Below, in pieces: positions 13,047 to 21,288 of a stretch of DNA of 33,022 nt. The stretch comes from Candidatus Omnitrophota bacterium (GTDB lineage: Bacteria; Omnitrophota; Gorgyraeia; Gygaellales; Profunditerraquicolaceae), in the NCBI GenBank assembly GCA_026387255.1, contig JAPLMA010000035.1, positions 1 through 33,022 on the forward strand, read 5' to 3'. The translations under genes were made by a program, and so were the position numbers. The notes below the pieces were generated by a model. That model was not told the origin of the DNA, did not search any database, and worked only from the letters and a program-made list of their open reading frames with translations. Positions within the stretch are counted from its first letter, which is position 1. The number at the start of each line of letters is the position of its first letter.

Positions 13047-13766
13047 TTAGTAAATGTGACAGATCTCTGCGCCTTTTCTTTTATGCTCTGAATTTTTATA
13101 CATTCTGATTACTTTATTAACTTTATTACTGCCGGCAACCTGTTTTTTATGGTTGCAGAATCTATCTAAAATATCATCCAATTCATTGTAAGTTATGCCC
13201 ATCTCCCCTTCATCGGTCTGTCCATGCCAAAGCCCGGCCGTAGGCGGCTTAGTAATAATCTCCTGTGGTATTTTTAACTCTCGAGCGAGCCGGCGTACCT
13301 GACGTTTAAATAAATCCGCAATCGGTAATATATCCACTCCGCCATCACCATATTTAGTAAAATATCCAACCAGCAGTTCAGATTTATTTCCGGTACCGCA
13401 AACCAAATAGTTTAGTTTATTGGCAAAATAATAAAGCGTGCTCATGCGCAGGCGCGGTTTAAGATTTCCCCGCGCCAGGCTGATTGCCCCGGGTAAAACT
13501 TTTAGGAAATTATTATAAACTGCGGATAAATCCACAAGCTTGGATTTAAGCCCTAACTTATGCGTAACTAATTTTGCATCTTTTAAATCCTGCGGATGGC
13601 TATTGCAAGGCAAAAAAAGAACGAGTAAATTATTTCTACCCACCGCTGCTTTAGCTAATGCCGCGACTACAGCAGAGTCTATGCCTCCGGAAAGTCCCAA
13701 AACAATACCTTTGGCCCCGGAATCCTTAACTTTTTGTTTAATCCATGAAACAATCTTAATACGCAT
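13047..13766 (-). CDS. nadE: Ammonia-dependent NAD+ synthetase
   Basis: 239 residues, the final step of NAD synthesis: deamido-NAD is adenylated by ATP and amidated with free ammonia. The N-type ATP pyrophosphatase P-loop LGLSGGIDSAVVAAL is near residue 22, and later GTGNKSELLVGYFTKYGDGG and the KPPTAGLWHGQTDEGEMG segment are typical of NadE. There is no glutaminase domain, so it uses ammonia rather than glutamine, which fits a nitrogen-linked operon. It is the first gene after the promoter at 13819-13847 and heads the operon nadE / lrp / aminotransferase / GAF-ANTAR. Confidence 0.95.
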   Translation of the reverse strand: MRIKIVSWIKQKVKDSGAKGIVLGLSGGIDSAVVAALAKAAVGRNNLLVLFLPCNSHPQDLKDAKLVTHKLGLKSKLVDLSAVYNNFLKVLPGAISLARGNLKPRLRMSTLYYFANKLNYLVCGTGNKSELLVGYFTKYGDGGVDILPIADLFKRQVRRLARELKIPQEIITKPPTAGLWHGQTDEGEMGITYNELDDILDRFCNHKKQVAGSNKVNKVIRMYKNSEHKRKGAEICHIY

Positions 13767-13818
13767 GATAAAAGCCTTGGAAAAACTATTTACTACTATT
13801 TAGATGGGTAATGATTGG

Positions 13819-13847
13819 ATTATATACCAGTAAATAGGGGGGGTCAA
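13819..13847 (-). promoter_or_regulatory. Near-consensus sigma-70 promoter of the nadE-ANTAR operon
   Basis: Minus-strand TTGACC (13842-13847), a 17-base spacer and a perfect TATAAT (13819-13824). The predicted start near 13812 leaves a leader of about 45 bases. No hexaloop hairpin or terminator is visible in this leader, so the ANTAR regulator does not appear to control its own operon that way. Confidence 0.8.
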
Positions 13848-13867
13848 GGATATTAAATTTACGGAAA

Positions 13868-14545
13868 TTAAAACGAAAGCTTTAATTTAGTACCTAAAAC
13901 ATTGATATCCGTCCATTTACCGGAATTTTTTGTATCCTGCAACATATAATAAATCTCACCCTTTAAATTTTTGGTGATTGTCATACCTAAACCAACAGAA
14001 AATCTATTCGTGTTTAACCTTTGGCTATCATCAAAAAGGATAAAAATTTCATCCGACAGATACGGCTGAATTTCAAGCTTTGTAAACTTCCAAGGCGCCT
14101 TTACGGTAAATTTATTACGATATCTCCAGGTATCATCCTTATAATCAAAATGATTATACTCCAGGCGAGAACGGTCATCAAATTTAAATCCCGCGATATC
14201 CCATAATAAAGTAGCAGCAACATAAGGTTCATTTTCTACTAAAAATTTATCCCCGGACTTGGAAAGAACATACCGGTATCCTCCACCAACATTCAAATAT
14301 TTCTGTAAGTTGTAGAAAAAACCTACATCGTAATGTTGATAGTAGAATTCTTTAGCACTACCACCCCAACGAAATTCCTGCTCGAGAACTACTTTTGAAT
14401 CTTCGCCTATTTTCAATTCTTCCGATTCTGTATTCCAAACCTGAAAATCTCCGTCATCATAAGCATAAAGCTTAAATATTGGAAGTAAGCTTAATATGCC
14501 AATAATTATGCTTAATTTTAATATTTCTAACTTCTTTATTAACAT
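13868..14545 (-). CDS. DUF2490-like predicted outer-membrane protein
   Basis: 225 residues. An N-terminal hydrophobic signal (LSIIIGILSLLPIFKLYAYD) is followed by DFQVWNTESEELKI, a segment I associate with the DUF2490 family, and then alternating beta-strand-like segments ending in LGTKLKLSF with a terminal Phe. This points to an outer-membrane beta-barrel. It starts 10 bases after the DUF47 gene and is last in the queG-like / pit / DUF47 cluster; whether it has a phosphate role is unknown. The signal start at 14545 has an A-rich AGAAAAGAAG site rather than a strong Shine-Dalgarno. Confidence 0.75.
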   Translation of the reverse strand: MLIKKLEILKLSIIIGILSLLPIFKLYAYDDGDFQVWNTESEELKIGEDSKVVLEQEFRWGGSAKEFYYQHYDVGFFYNLQKYLNVGGGYRYVLSKSGDKFLVENEPYVAATLLWDIAGFKFDDRSRLEYNHFDYKDDTWRYRNKFTVKAPWKFTKLEIQPYLSDEIFILFDDSQRLNTNRFSVGLGMTITKNLKGEIYYMLQDTKNSGKWTDINVLGTKLKLSF

Positions 14546-14555
14546 CTTCTTTTCT

Positions 14556-15224
14556 TTATTTAGACTTAATCGCTAAAACCTTAATAAAATCAGCGCAGTC
14601 TTCGATTTTATCAGTTACTCCCTCTAAATATTCTGCCAACTGATAAGTTAATAGCAGGCTAACCGAATCAAGTTTAGCGTGAATAATCGACCCGATCATT
14701 GACTTTTTCTGATCATCAGCTTCATGTTCTAAGAGATCAATCTGCCCACTCAGCGCTATAGCGTTTTTTAACTCATTCTTAGTAAGAGCAACTATGGCTT
14801 CCTGTAATTTAGAGATAGAATTTACAATCAAATCCGTGCCTAAAGAGATATCTTTTAGCACATTCTCCGGAAGTTTGTTCTCAATAAAACCTAATAATCT
14901 AGCGGCGCCATTAGTCCAATCTGCTATCTTATCCAGAGTTTTAACAAAATGCATCAGATCCTCTCTATCCGGAGGAAGCAGCATCCCCTCAGAAAGCTCA
15001 TTAATCATTTTAGAACGTAAAATATCCGCCTGATGCTCACTCTGCCTGACATTTTCAATTGCCTGCTCTTTGGCTTGGACATCATTCTGAATAAAAGCCT
15101 TAACCGCGGCAGAAAAATATGCCACCGTCTTATAAGTTTCCTCGACATGCTTTTTAGAATCCAGTAAAATCGATTGCTCTTCCGCCATACCTAACCAACC
15201 TAAAATATTTCTTGTCTCTCTCAT
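14556..15224 (-). CDS. DUF47 family PhoU-like protein
   Basis: 222 residues, predicted all-helical, similar to PhoU-like DUF47 proteins (TIGR00153 type) that are regularly encoded beside Pit phosphate permeases. Characteristic are EHQADILRSKM, DREDLMHFVKTLDKIADW and DKIEDCADFIKVLAIKS, with acidic metal-binding repeats (ExxxD). It probably regulates the adjacent Pit transporter. The ATG at 15224 follows AGGGGGAAATA, 13 bases after the pit stop. Confidence 0.92.
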   Translation of the reverse strand: MRETRNILGWLGMAEEQSILLDSKKHVEETYKTVAYFSAAVKAFIQNDVQAKEQAIENVRQSEHQADILRSKMINELSEGMLLPPDREDLMHFVKTLDKIADWTNGAARLLGFIENKLPENVLKDISLGTDLIVNSISKLQEAIVALTKNELKNAIALSGQIDLLEHEADDQKKSMIGSIIHAKLDSVSLLLTYQLAEYLEGVTDKIEDCADFIKVLAIKSK

Positions 15225-15237
15225 TATTTCCCCCTGG

Positions 15238-16221
15238 TTAAAGTTTTACAAATAATTTAATTACCCATAAAGCTATATAACTAATAATCCCGGAAATAAA
15301 AGGTGTCGCCAACCAACAAAGAATCATATCTTTCATAATGCGAAAATTTAAAACTCTGATTCCGCGCACCATGCCTACCCCGACAATCGCCCCCACAATT
15401 GAATGGCTGGTCGAAACCGGTATACCAAATAAAGTATAAACATGCACATTCACTGCGCTGGCTAATTGTGCCGAGAGCGCCATACTCGGCAAAAGACGGG
15501 TGATCTCTGAGCCGATAGTCTCAATAACTTTATAACCCCAGGTCATAATTCCTAAGACTATGGCTAAACCGCCGAATATCACACTCATCTTAGCTGTCAT
15601 TACGCCTGTTCCCGAGATAACTCCCACGGCGTTAGCGACATCATTTGCTCCCCAGGTAAAAGCAACATAGCAACCACTTAATATAATCAATAATGTAATA
15701 ACCGGCTTTAAATATTTACGCGGAATAATTCTGTACAATGAATTTTGTAGCAGCCTAAAAAATAAGTAACCTAATATTGCTGCGCCCAGCGGAGTAAAAA
15801 TCCAACAAATAAAGATATCTTTAAGCACTAACCAATTTACCGGGGCTCCTACTGCCAGGCCCGCTCCGGCAACCGCACCGACAATTGAATGGCTGGTCGA
15901 AATAGGCATCTTCCAGTAAGTAGCTAAAATCACCCAGACACAAGCGGCAAAAGATGCGACTAAAGCCAAATATAAAGAAAGATTTTTATCTAGCTGGTCC
16001 AAAGGCACAATACCTTTACCGATAGTTTTGGTTACATGCGCGCCCTGCAAATACGCTCCTAAGAAACCGAAAACTACAATCAGAATAATTGCCTGACGCA
16101 AAGTTAAAACCTTAGAGCCTACCGCCGTACCTAAAGAATTAGCTGCGTCATTTGCTCCGATTGACCAACCGACGGCTGCCCCCATTAACAAAACCAAACT
16201 TACTAAAAGATAAAAATTCAT
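15238..16221 (-). CDS. pit: Pit-family inorganic phosphate transporter
   Basis: 327 residues, inner-membrane PiT permease (PHO4 family) driven by a cation gradient. The family's duplicated signature is visible: GANDAANSLGTAVGSKVLTL with ISTSHSIVGAVAG in the first half, and GANDVANAVGVISGTG with PVSTSHSIVGAIVG in the second. About ten membrane helices are apparent. The ATG at 16221 overlaps the stop of the iron-sulfur protein gene (ATGA), and the DUF47 gene follows after 13 bases. No phosphate-starvation operator is recognisable in the upstream sequence. Confidence 0.95.
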   Translation of the reverse strand: MNFYLLVSLVLLMGAAVGWSIGANDAANSLGTAVGSKVLTLRQAIILIVVFGFLGAYLQGAHVTKTIGKGIVPLDQLDKNLSLYLALVASFAACVWVILATYWKMPISTSHSIVGAVAGAGLAVGAPVNWLVLKDIFICWIFTPLGAAILGYLFFRLLQNSLYRIIPRKYLKPVITLLIILSGCYVAFTWGANDVANAVGVISGTGVMTAKMSVIFGGLAIVLGIMTWGYKVIETIGSEITRLLPSMALSAQLASAVNVHVYTLFGIPVSTSHSIVGAIVGVGMVRGIRVLNFRIMKDMILCWLATPFISGIISYIALWVIKLFVKL

Positions 16222-16889
16222 CCTTTTCCTCTACAAATATTTACGCAGACCCCACAGACAAACTGCTCAACTTGACGCTGCGTTTGAAAACTTTTCAATT
16301 GATCAAAACACTTTTTATGATCAAAATCCGTAAAACTTTTCTGAATTGCGCCGCAAGGGCATATTTTAACACAAAGCCAGCAATTACCACAATCTTTTTT
16401 ATTTGGCCTATCGATCTCAAGCGGCATATCGGTTAAGATGGAAACCAGGCGGAATTGACTGCCTAGTTTTTCATTTACCAAAAGATTATTTCTGCCAATC
16501 CAGCCTAATCCAGCTAACATGCCTAATCTTCTATGCGAAAGATGCGCGGTATTTTTTTCCCAATCAATAATCTGCGTAGCCGGGATAGGTAGAGCCGCAT
16601 AACCTTTATTTTGAATTATATTTCCCAACTTTAAAGCTGTCTGGTCTAAAAATGAGTTTATTATTTTATAGTGGTGGAAATATAGTTTGGTCGGCTTTTG
16701 TTCCATCTCCGAAAGTATTGCTTGAGAAAGCCTCAGGCCCAAACAAATAGCCTTATCTAAATTCTGTAAAGTCTTAGGAGTAATCTGAAATTCATTTTTT
16801 ATTTCGCTAATATCAGCTACCCCAAAAAGATCCAACCCCTCTTTAAAGCATATTTTTTTTAAAGCTAAATAATTCCTCTTTTTATCCAT
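16218..16889 (-). CDS. QueG-like 4Fe-4S double-cluster protein
   Basis: About 223 residues from the ATG at 16889 (AAGGA site); an in-frame upstream GTG/ATG-type extension to 16919 runs into a large hairpin and is unlikely. The HLSHRRLGMLAGLGWIGRNNLLVN segment resembles the core of epoxyqueuosine reductase (QueG) and reductive-dehalogenase relatives. A first 4Fe-4S motif CGNCWLCVKICPCGA is complete. The second, CGVCVNICRGKG near the C-terminus, lacks the usual CP end, and the protein is much shorter than QueG (~350). It is therefore a QueG-like protein rather than certain QueG. It is translationally coupled to pit. Confidence 0.8.
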   Translation of the reverse strand: MDKKRNYLALKKICFKEGLDLFGVADISEIKNEFQITPKTLQNLDKAICLGLRLSQAILSEMEQKPTKLYFHHYKIINSFLDQTALKLGNIIQNKGYAALPIPATQIIDWEKNTAHLSHRRLGMLAGLGWIGRNNLLVNEKLGSQFRLVSILTDMPLEIDRPNKKDCGNCWLCVKICPCGAIQKSFTDFDHKKCFDQLKSFQTQRQVEQFVCGVCVNICRGKG

Positions 16890-16900
16890 CCCAATCCTTA

Positions 16901-16967
16901 GAAACTGTTTCCGACTCAATCGGGAAATGGGGGTACCCCATGTCCCGATTAGCTAGGAAACAGTTTC
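16901..16967. repeat. Three-tier inverted repeat across the mnmG stop codon
   Basis: Nested arms: GAAACTGTTTCC (16901-16912) with GGAAACAGTTTC (16956-16967), AATCGGGA (16918-16925) with TCCCGATT (16943-16950), and ATGGGG (16927-16932) with CCCCAT (16936-16941). The outer right arm encodes the last residues of MnmG. No U-run follows, so it is a strong hairpin or cruciform rather than a standard terminator. It may be a REP-like insertion that has replaced the original 3' end of mnmG. Confidence 0.8.
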
Positions 16968-18821
16968 GCCTTTTAGTTTTTTCAAATAAACCATAAGTAA
17001 AGATATCGCTACTGGAGTTATCCCGGAAATACGCGAGGCCTGGCCTAAATTAAGCGGTTTGAATTTAGCCAGTTTCTCTCTAATCTCCCGGGATATTCCG
17101 GATAAACCGCTATAATCAAAACCCAACGGCAACCTGATTTTTTCCAGATGCTTAAATCGCTCCACATCCCTAGACTGTCTTTGAATGAAACCAGCGTATT
17201 TTACCCCGATAGCAACCTGCTGCCAAGCAGATTCAGAAATACCTGGCTTTAATTTATGCAGCAGACTTAAATCTTTAATGCTTATTTGCGGGCGCTTTAA
17301 TAATTCCTCCAAACTAACTACTCTTTTAAGCGGTGCACAATTGAGCCGGGCTAATTTTGTGTTAATTGATTTTGTAGGTTTAACGCGTGAGTTTTTTAAA
17401 AAAACTAAGCCCTCTTTAATGCCTTTTATCTTTTTTTCTGTTCGCTGATAATCATTCTTGCTTACCAACCCTAAATCAAAGCCCATCTTGGCCAAACGTA
17501 AATCCGCATTATCCTCACGGATAATCAAGCGGTATTCCACGCGCGAAGTAAACATACGATAGGGTTCAAGCGTTCCCTTGGTCGTCAAGTCATCAATTAA
17601 TACGCCAATATAGCTTGAAGTTCGATCCAAAATAAAAGGTTCTTTCTTATTTATACGCCCAGCAGCGTTAATGCCAGCAATTAAGCCTTGGGCGGCTGCC
17701 TCTTCATAACCGGTAGTACCGTTAATTTGGCCGGCGAGATAAAGGTTTTTAATAAGCTTTGTTTCTAATGTCGGATAAAGCTGGGTAGGTTCAACCACCA
17801 GATGTTCAATACCATAACCAAACCTGATTACTTTAGCTTTTTCTAATCCTTCAATGGAATGTAATATCTCAAGCTGCACATCTTCAGGCAAACTGGTAGA
17901 AACGCCATTAAGATAAATATCATTAACCCTCTCTCCTTCCGGTTCGAGAAAAACTTGATGCCGTTCTTTATCCGCGAATTTAACAATTTTATCTTCAATG
18001 GACGGACAATACCTGACTCCGGTAGCTTTAATTATACCAGAATATAGTGGTGAACGATTCAGGTTATTTCGAATAATCTGGTGCGTTTTTTTATTAGTAT
18101 AAGTTATGTAACAAGGAACTTGTTTGCGTTTTATATTTTTAGTCGAAAATGAAAACGATTTGGGGATTAAATCACCGTCTTGTCTTATGAGTTGAGAATA
18201 GCTAATGGTATTTTTATCCAGGCGCGGGCAAGTGCCGGTTTTAAAACGCAAAATGCTAAACCCTAATTCTTTTAAATTATCCGCTAAGGCCAAACAGGCA
18301 GGTTCATTAATTCTACCGCCGCTAAAATGTTTTAACCCCACATGGATCAGGCCATCTAAAAATGTCCCCGGACAGATAATTACACACCCGGCACGGATTA
18401 CACCTTTATCTGTAATTACCCCTGAAACTTTACCATCACTAACGATCAACTTATACGCCTGAGCCTCTTTAATGAAAAGATTCTTTTGATGTAAAAGCAG
18501 CTTCTGCATATAACGGCTATATTTACGCATATCAATCTGTGCCCGCGATGACTGCACCGCCGCGCCACGCGAAGAATTAAGAATGCGAAACTGTATCGCG
18601 CAGGCATCCGCAGCGACCCCCATTGCCCCGCCTAAAGCATCGAGGTCTTTTACCAGCTGCCCTTTGCCTACTCCGCCGATCGCCGGGTTACAACTCATCC
18701 TACCGATAGAATTAATATCTAAGGTAAGCATAATGGTTTTTACACCCAACCGGGCGCACGCCAGGCTTGCTTCGATGCCGGCATGGCCGGCACCGATAAC
18801 CATCACCTCAAAATTGTCCAT
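16953..18821 (-). CDS. mnmG: tRNA uridine 5-carboxymethylaminomethyl modification enzyme MnmG (GidA)
   Basis: 622 residues, normal family length. FAD-binding VMVIGAGHAGIEASLACARLG is at the N-terminus. SCNPAIGGVGKGQLVKDLDALGG, PGTFLDGLIHVGLKHFSGGR, the GTCPRLD motif and the C-terminal segment with TSRVEYRLIIREDNADLRL are all typical. With MnmE it modifies the wobble uridine of several tRNAs in the cytoplasm. The ATG at 18821 has no clear Shine-Dalgarno; a REP-like hairpin ends about 20 bases upstream and may have displaced it. The stop codon lies in the hairpin at 16901-16967. Confidence 0.96.
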   Translation of the reverse strand: MDNFEVMVIGAGHAGIEASLACARLGVKTIMLTLDINSIGRMSCNPAIGGVGKGQLVKDLDALGGAMGVAADACAIQFRILNSSRGAAVQSSRAQIDMRKYSRYMQKLLLHQKNLFIKEAQAYKLIVSDGKVSGVITDKGVIRAGCVIICPGTFLDGLIHVGLKHFSGGRINEPACLALADNLKELGFSILRFKTGTCPRLDKNTISYSQLIRQDGDLIPKSFSFSTKNIKRKQVPCYITYTNKKTHQIIRNNLNRSPLYSGIIKATGVRYCPSIEDKIVKFADKERHQVFLEPEGERVNDIYLNGVSTSLPEDVQLEILHSIEGLEKAKVIRFGYGIEHLVVEPTQLYPTLETKLIKNLYLAGQINGTTGYEEAAAQGLIAGINAAGRINKKEPFILDRTSSYIGVLIDDLTTKGTLEPYRMFTSRVEYRLIIREDNADLRLAKMGFDLGLVSKNDYQRTEKKIKGIKEGLVFLKNSRVKPTKSINTKLARLNCAPLKRVVSLEELLKRPQISIKDLSLLHKLKPGISESAWQQVAIGVKYAGFIQRQSRDVERFKHLEKIRLPLGFDYSGLSGISREIREKLAKFKPLNLGQASRISGITPVAISLLMVYLKKLKGETVS

Positions 18822-18837
18822 GGGGATATTAAAAAAA

Positions 18838-18885
18838 CAAGGGGACGGTTCTGTTTTTAAAAAACAGGACCATCCCCCATTTTTT
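18838..18885. terminator. REP-like hairpin/bidirectional terminator between nrdJ and mnmG
   Basis: GGGGACGGTTCTGTTTTT (18841-18858) pairs imperfectly with the sequence up to 18877 (ending GGACCATCCCC), and T-runs follow on both strands. It shares its GGGGACGGTTCT core with the repeat at 1522. It could end transcription of the ribonucleotide reductase on the minus strand. No obvious promoter lies between it and mnmG. Confidence 0.65.
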
Positions 18886-18895
18886 TCCTAGATTT

Positions 18896-19288
18896 TCAAC
18901 ACTTAGAATAACCGCAACCATGACATTTAACGCAACCTTCCTCATGGCGCAGGGCGCCTCCGCAATCAGGGCACATTCCCACAATATTAACCTGCTCATC
19001 AAGATCAACAGATTGTAACTGATCGTCATGCGAATGTTTCATCGGGATAGCCATTGATTCTGCTACAGATAGAGCAGTGGTCTGCGCATTTATCAATCTA
19101 CGCTCCACAACCCGGGCAATCGCATCAGCGCAAGAGAATATCCTTTGGCCCTTTTCCCAGGAAGGAGAAGGACAGCGAATATTACGTAATTGTTCAATAA
19201 TAGACTTTACTTCAATATTCGCACGAAAAGCTAAAGAAACTAAACGTCCGGTTGCCTCCAACTGGCTAGCCGCACACATCTTCATCAA
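18896..19288 (-). CDS. C-terminal TSCPD/zinc-ribbon part of class II ribonucleotide reductase (separate frame)
   Basis: 130 residues from a TTG at 19288 (or the ATG at 19285), overlapping the main nrdJ frame by 23 bases in a different frame. CAASQLEATGRLVSLAFR through RCPSPSW is the second half of the TSCPD domain. The end, CPDCGG-N8-CVKCHGCGYSKC, is the zinc ribbon normally fused to NrdJ. The part of TSCPD that should join the two frames (the stretch usually reading G-x-PFE-x-F followed by GK-x-GG) is missing from both. That indicates a deletion plus frameshift, or an assembly error. Probably a gene fragment rather than an independent gene. Confidence 0.85.
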   Translation of the reverse strand: MMKMCAASQLEATGRLVSLAFRANIEVKSIIEQLRNIRCPSPSWEKGQRIFSCADAIARVVERRLINAQTTALSVAESMAIPMKHSHDDQLQSVDLDEQVNIVGMCPDCGGALRHEEGCVKCHGCGYSKC

Positions 19289-21149
19289 TATTTATCGTAA
19301 CATAGAGGTTACCGCAACCGGTAGAGACCTTAGTCGTAGTTCCAATAATTACTTCCGGCCGGGGCCGCGGGGCAATCTCTTTTTTAATTTCGTGCATACC
19401 TTTAACCTCTTGCTTCTCTTTAGGCTTGCCTACATTTAATACCTGCTCTTCACGGCTTCTATCGCGATAAATAGTTATACCTTTACAGTTTGAATCAAAA
19501 GCCAAAACATAAGATTTGCGCACCTCTTCAATGGTTGCCTCATGAGGAAAGTTGATCGTCTTACTGGTGGCATTATGCACATATTTCTGAAAAGCCGCTT
19601 GCATACGCACATGCCATTCAGGAGAAATATCATGCGAGGTAACAAAAATCCTGCGCACATCTTCAGGGATTTCCTTAATATCTTTTATCGAAGCGCTCTG
19701 AGCGATCTTTTCCATTAACTGGCTGCTATAAAATCCCCTCTGGTGAGCAACCTGTTCAAATAACGGCTCCACTTCCACCAGCTTATCATTATCCATAACA
19801 CTACGATGATAGGATAACGCAAAAAGAGGCTCAATTCCCGATGAACAAGGCCCGGCAATAATACTAATTGTCCCGGTCGGAGCAATGGTGGTCAGGGTAG
19901 CATTACGCATTCTGGTTGTTTGATCTTTTCGGTCATAGATACTTCCCTTAAAAGCCGGAAACACGCCTTTTGCCTTTCCCAGCTCCAGAGATTTTTTATT
20001 TGCTTGGTCTAAAATAAATGACATTACTTTTTCTGCCAGAGCTACCGCCTCTTCGCTATTATAAGGAATATTTAAACGAATTAACAGGCTTGCCCAACCC
20101 ATCACACCCAGGCCGATTTTACGGGTAGCCTTCGTCGCTTTCTCAATTTCCAAAAGTGGAAATTTATTTACATCGATTAAATTATCCAAAAAATGTACGG
20201 CTAAGCCCGTTACTTCCTTAAGCCTCTCCCAATCAATTTCACAACGCGAGGCTACTTTTCTACACATCTGGTCTAAATTTATCGAACCTAAATCGCAACT
20301 TTCATAAGGCAGAAGCACCTGCTCGCCACAAGGATTAGTTGATTCATACTTTCCTAATTTAGGCGTAGGGTTAAACTCATTCATTCTATCGATGAAAATA
20401 ATGCCGGGTTCACCGTTTTTATGCGCCTGTTTGACAATTAAATCAAATACCTCTTTTGTATTAATTCGTTTGATCGCCTTTTGGGAGCGTGGGTCAATTA
20501 AATCATAATCTTGGCCTTTAGCTAATTTTCGCATAAAGTCGTCCGTAATCGCCACGGAAATATTAAAGTTAGTGATGTGCCCATCGTTTTCCTTGCAGGT
20601 GATAAATTCTAAAATATCCGGATGATCCACGCGCAAAATCCCCATATTTGCGCCTCTGCGGGTTCCGCCTTGCTTAACTGCCTCGGTAGCCGCATCATAA
20701 ACGCGCATGAACGAAATCGGGCCGCTCGCTACCCCGCCGGTAGTTTTAACTACCGCATTTTTCGGGCGCAGCCGCGAAAAATTAAACCCTGTCCCTCCTC
20801 CGGATTTATGTATCATCGCCGTTACCTTAAGGCTCTCAAAAATAGACTCCATTGAATCTTCAATCGGTAAAACAAAACAAGCAGAAAGCTGTCCCATTTC
20901 TTTTCCGGCATTCATCAGGCAAGGAGAATTCGGCAGAAATTCTAAATTAGCCATCATCTTAAAAAATGCATCGCCAAGCGCCTTGATATTTTCATCGCTA
21001 GAGGAGTATTGTTTATCCGCAATCGCAATTGCACTGGCCACCCGAGTAAACATTTGTTCCGGAGTTTCAATAAGCTTGCCTTCCTGATCCTTGCGTAAAT
21101 ATCTACGCTCCAGAACCTTGATAGCGTTAGGAGTTAACTTTAATTCCAT
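19266..21149 (-). CDS. nrdJ: Adenosylcobalamin-dependent (class II) ribonucleotide reductase, main part
   Basis: 627 residues carrying the catalytic barrel. It reduces ribonucleotides to deoxyribonucleotides using B12 to make the radical. NSPCLMNAG, LSACFVLPIEDS, KSGGGTGFNFSRLRP, TRRGANMGIL, the NPCGEQVLLPYESC active-site Asn/Cys/Glu, and TIAPTGTISIIAGPCSSGIEP are all present. The frame ends in TGCGNLYVTINIDEDVCG, early in the TSCPD domain, with the remainder in another frame (18896-19288). The catalytic part therefore looks intact and only the C-terminal accessory region is broken. The ATG at 21149 has a GAGGTG site and a good promoter upstream (21196-21224). Because the tail normally carries redox cysteines, loss of fusion could impair turnover. 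Confidence 0.93.
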   Translation of the reverse strand: MELKLTPNAIKVLERRYLRKDQEGKLIETPEQMFTRVASAIAIADKQYSSSDENIKALGDAFFKMMANLEFLPNSPCLMNAGKEMGQLSACFVLPIEDSMESIFESLKVTAMIHKSGGGTGFNFSRLRPKNAVVKTTGGVASGPISFMRVYDAATEAVKQGGTRRGANMGILRVDHPDILEFITCKENDGHITNFNISVAITDDFMRKLAKGQDYDLIDPRSQKAIKRINTKEVFDLIVKQAHKNGEPGIIFIDRMNEFNPTPKLGKYESTNPCGEQVLLPYESCDLGSINLDQMCRKVASRCEIDWERLKEVTGLAVHFLDNLIDVNKFPLLEIEKATKATRKIGLGVMGWASLLIRLNIPYNSEEAVALAEKVMSFILDQANKKSLELGKAKGVFPAFKGSIYDRKDQTTRMRNATLTTIAPTGTISIIAGPCSSGIEPLFALSYHRSVMDNDKLVEVEPLFEQVAHQRGFYSSQLMEKIAQSASIKDIKEIPEDVRRIFVTSHDISPEWHVRMQAAFQKYVHNATSKTINFPHEATIEEVRKSYVLAFDSNCKGITIYRDRSREEQVLNVGKPKEKQEVKGMHEIKKEIAPRPRPEVIIGTTTKVSTGCGNLYVTINIDEDVCG

Positions 21150-21195
21150 TTTTCACCTCGAATAATTTGGAAGATTAATTTCGAAATACTCAAAC

Positions 21196-21224
21196 ACTAT
21201 AACAAAACAGTTACTGGTTGTCAA
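21196..21224 (-). promoter_or_regulatory. Sigma-70 promoter of nrdJ
   Basis: Minus-strand TTGACA (21219-21224), 17-base spacer, TATAGT (21196-21201). The match is strong, and the predicted start is near 21189, 40 bases before the nrdJ ATG. Confidence 0.8.
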
Positions 21225-21233
21225 TAAAAAAAT

Positions 21234-21249
21234 TTACAAGATATGGTGT
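21234..21249 (-). promoter_or_regulatory. Possible NrdR box upstream of nrdJ
   Basis: ACACCATATCTTGTAA in minus-strand reading matches much of the NrdR consensus (aCaCwAtATaTwGtGt). A second half-match, TATAGTGT, overlaps the -10 box of the promoter. NrdR represses ribonucleotide reductase genes in many bacteria and usually binds a pair of boxes. The second box is incomplete, so the call is tentative. Confidence 0.35.
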
Positions 21250-21288
21250 ATGTATTTATAATAATATACAATAGGTTGTAGGGAGAAC

